The notes beneath the pieces were generated by a model. It saw only the letters and a program-made list of their open reading frames with translations. It searched no databases and had not been told where the DNA came from. 8,528 nt of DNA from JAADHY01 sp964428935 (GTDB lineage Bacteria; Planctomycetota; Planctomycetia; Planctomycetales; Planctomycetaceae): the NCBI GenBank assembly GCA_964428935.1, contig CAYSAG010000220.1, positions 1 through 8,528 on the forward strand, read 5' to 3'. The first letter of the stretch is position 1; the number at the start of each line of letters is the position of its first letter. The translations under genes were made by a program, and so were the position numbers. Shown here in pieces: positions 6,784-8,528 of this stretch.

Positions 6784-7239
6784 TGTCTGTGTCTCCTTCA
6801 AAATCCGAAATTCTGCGTTTGACGGAAAGGGCTTCCAGGGTTCGACCTTCCTGCCGAGGACCAGCGAAGCGGTCGCACCGGCCGACGGGCCCGACCCTCT
6901 GCGTCGTTCAGTGCGTTCGCCGACGCTCACCACCACGAAAGTCGTCCGCAGTCCTGAGCAACTGATCCAACAGGGGGCGAAAGGTTACAGGTGGCTGACT
7001 TGAATCCGCAAAGGCCGAACAGTCCACACAGACCGACCGTCCCGCCGTCGGTTGGTGCGGAAGGTGGCGAATTTTCGTCGTTGTTGGGTCGTGAGGCCTG
7101 TGAACCTTCTGCGGAGTCGGCCGAGCGGGCCCATTGTTGTCGGAAGAACGTCCGATAACTGTTCAGAGCATTGTGCTTCGGGCAACGGCCCGATTGCTTT
7201 TTCCTGGCGAAACAGTTTTTTCGACTGGAAGTGCGAGCC
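6784..7239. other. Divergent intergenic region between trxA and the lipoprotein gene
   Basis: 456 bases that must hold promoters for both directions. On the trxA side I can point only to the ribosome-binding site at 6792-6798. Two short inverted repeats are visible: ACCGAC/GTCGGT (7032-7037 with 7047-7052, nine-base loop) and TCGGA/TCCGA (7140-7144 with 7151-7155). T-rich runs lie at 7199-7203 and 7216-7221, just before the lipoprotein start. No convincing -35/-10 pair, tRNA or small gene. Open frames crossing it continue into flanking genes in the wrong frame and lack family signatures. Confidence 0.55.
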
Positions 7240-8025
7240 ATGCGTCGGTTGGGCGTGATTTTGGTCGTGGCCGGATTGGTCGCTGGCTGCCGGACGGTGT
7301 CGAGCGTTCCGCGCGTGCGGTGGGCCGGCGGACTGGACGGCTGGTGGAAGAACCGGACGAAGTGTGTCGAGGCGTCGCAACCGTGCGAGCCGAAGGCGTG
7401 TGAGACGCCGCTGCGGACCAAGCGGAAAAACACGTCGGCCTCGACCGACTGTTACGGCGAGGCGCGGCCGGAGCGTCGAGTCTGGCAAGGCCGGAGCCGC
7501 TCGGCGCAAGCTGTCTGCGACAAATGCGGTCAGCCAATTCCGGCCGAGGAGGCGGCGAGTGTCGCCGCGGCTCCTGGGACGCCCGGCTTGTGCGTCGAAC
7601 CCGAACAGAAACGTGTCGTTCCGCAGCCGGAGCGGCGACGGAGGCGGCAGCGTCCGCAGCGACGGAGGCCGCGGCGGCCAGAGCCTCCTTCGTTTCCGCG
7701 GCAGCCAGCTGACACGGCCGACAGCTCGCCTCTGTGGTCGACGGGCTCACAGCCGAGCCGCTTGACGAGCCAAACGGAAGCCGCCCGGCAGTCGGCCTTC
7801 GGACACAGCGTCTCGCCGGTGTACTTGCCCGCTGTCGACAGCGGCTGGGCGGTCACTGCGGCACGCACGGCTTTCACGTTGTCTGCTGCGACGTTCCCGC
7901 AAGCGCAGGCCGGCACGTCTGGCAGCGAGACGGTGCGTCCCTTGCCGACACCGCCGGGCCAGGTGGTGGAGCCGCCGTTGTGGCCGTACAGTCCGGTCGC
8001 GCGAGCCGCTCGGTCTCCGTGGTAG
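7240..8025 (+). CDS. Hypothetical Cys- and Arg/Pro-rich lipoprotein
   Basis: 261 residues; I do not recognise a family. The N-terminus MRRLGVILVVAGLVAGC is a classic lipoprotein signal with a lipobox ending at Cys17, so the mature protein should be lipid-anchored. The first half has seven further Cys (42, 49, 54, 71, 93, 96, 118), including CDKCGQPI at 93-99, which resembles half of a zinc ribbon. A basic tract (131-147) is almost all Arg, Gln and Pro. The C-terminal half is Ser/Pro/Ala-rich and ends in RSPW. ATG 7240 was chosen because it starts the signal peptide and has GGAAG eight bases upstream; the frame is open from 7171, but the extra residues are not signal-like. It is divergent from trxA. 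Low-complexity composition and a competing alanine-rich frame at 7524-7712 make the second half less certain. Confidence 0.66.
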   Translation: MRRLGVILVVAGLVAGCRTVSSVPRVRWAGGLDGWWKNRTKCVEASQPCEPKACETPLRTKRKNTSASTDCYGEARPERRVWQGRSRSAQAVCDKCGQPIPAEEAASVAAAPGTPGLCVEPEQKRVVPQPERRRRRQRPQRRRPRRPEPPSFPRQPADTADSSPLWSTGSQPSRLTSQTEAARQSAFGHSVSPVYLPAVDSGWAVTAARTAFTLSAATFPQAQAGTSGSETVRPLPTPPGQVVEPPLWPYSPVARAARSPW

Positions 8026-8167
8026 TTTTTCTCGACGCCGTCAACCGAGCAGCTCCAACCGGCTGACCGGACAAGAGAGAAGCGGGCCGCCTGGCGGGAG
8101 CAAACTGAAGGCCGCCGCGGGCTGAGTTCCCCGTGACGCGAACGCGCCGAGCGTCCGGCTGGTCTGG

Positions 8168-8528
8168 CTACGGCAGTCGCCGCACGCGAATGTTGCGGAA
8201 GTAGACCTTGCTGTTGGGGTCGTGGGCCTGCAGAGCGAACGTGCCTTCGCCCAGACGCCGCTCAAACTGCTTGGACGCCGGCGGCTTGTTCGGCCGCTCG
8301 GTGTAGTCCACGACGACTTTGTCGTTGACTTTCACCACGACCCGCTTGCCTTGGACCTCAATGTAAACGGTGAACCACTCGTTGTCCTTTGCCGGCGGCT
8401 CGTAGACGTTCACGACCCCGTACAGACTGCCGCTCCGTTTCGGGTCCCTGTGGAATGGCTCATCACATGATCCCGCGGTAAGCAATTCAGGTCGACGGCC
8501 GCGACCTCGGCTCGGGCTCAACAAACGG
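8168..8528 (-). CDS. DUF1080 / 3-keto-disaccharide hydrolase domain protein, C-terminal part
   Basis: Partial gene whose 5' end lies beyond the right edge; the frame is open to the last base. The segment from DPKRSGSLYG through DNEWFTVYIEVQGKRVVVKVNDKVVVDYTE to the final GTFALQAHDPNSKVYFRNIRVRRLP is the typical concanavalin-like beta-sandwich end of DUF1080 proteins. These are abundant secreted proteins of planctomycetes and relatives linked to carbohydrate breakdown. The stop is TAG at 8168-8170. Residues encoded by about 8465-8528 do not show the G-[YF]-E-[LV]-Q-type strand expected just upstream of DPKRSG; the sequence there is Arg/Gly/Ser-rich. That could be a frameshift, a broken gene or a contig-end artefact. 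It converges on the lipoprotein gene across a 142-base gap. Confidence 0.82.
   Translation of the reverse strand, partial: RLLSPSRGRGRRPELLTAGSCDEPFHRDPKRSGSLYGVVNVYEPPAKDNEWFTVYIEVQGKRVVVKVNDKVVVDYTERPNKPPASKQFERRLGEGTFALQAHDPNSKVYFRNIRVRRLP

Noticed and set aside
6927..7509. Minus-strand frames through the trxA/lipoprotein gap
   Set aside because: They cross into the lipoprotein gene in antisense, have no ribosome-binding site and resemble no family.
7163..7750. 195-codon minus-strand frame opposite the lipoprotein
   Set aside because: Ala- and Arg-rich shadow. The plus strand has a genuine signal peptide with lipobox, which the minus frame lacks.

Overview
GC-rich bacterial chromosome window, most likely from a planctomycete or a relative in the PVC group. 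The reasons are the base composition, the DUF1080 (3-keto-disaccharide hydrolase type) protein at the right edge, a poorly conserved Arg/Pro-rich lipoprotein, and loosely packed genes with long gaps. No marker gene in the window fixes the taxonomy.

Layout, left to right. (1) Bases 1-4794, minus strand: a two-gene efflux operon. A periplasmic adaptor (HlyD/AcrA type, 3688-4794) is followed by an RND permease (200-3592). It closes with a clear intrinsic terminator at 111-154. A 9-bp hairpin lies in the 95-base gap between the two genes. No outer-membrane TolC-type channel is encoded here. (2) Bases 4795-5382: nearly 600 bases without a convincing gene, carrying short direct and inverted repeats. 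(3) Bases 5383-6783, minus strand: a small redox-flavoured cluster read in the order thioredoxin (trxA), YccU-type CoA-binding protein, and a short single-pass membrane protein too small to stand out in ordinary ORF calling. (4) Bases 6784-7239: a divergent intergenic region. (5) Bases 7240-8025, plus strand: a Cys- and Arg-rich lipoprotein. (6) Bases 8168-8528, minus strand: the C-terminal part of a DUF1080 protein, cut by the window edge.

The most interesting object is the short membrane protein at 5383-5715. Its frame is interrupted by a single TGA (5545-5547) immediately after the motif LPRLGVPT and then stays open for 53 codons, with another Cys five residues on (U-x4-C). Directly downstream of that TGA, the RNA can fold into a hairpin whose apical loop is GGUC. 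This is the loop of the E. coli fdhF SECIS element, and it sits within one base of the same distance from the UGA. I therefore propose a selenoprotein: a membrane-anchored Sec/Cys redox protein next to a thioredoxin. This is a sequence-based inference; selA, selB, selC and selD are not in the window.
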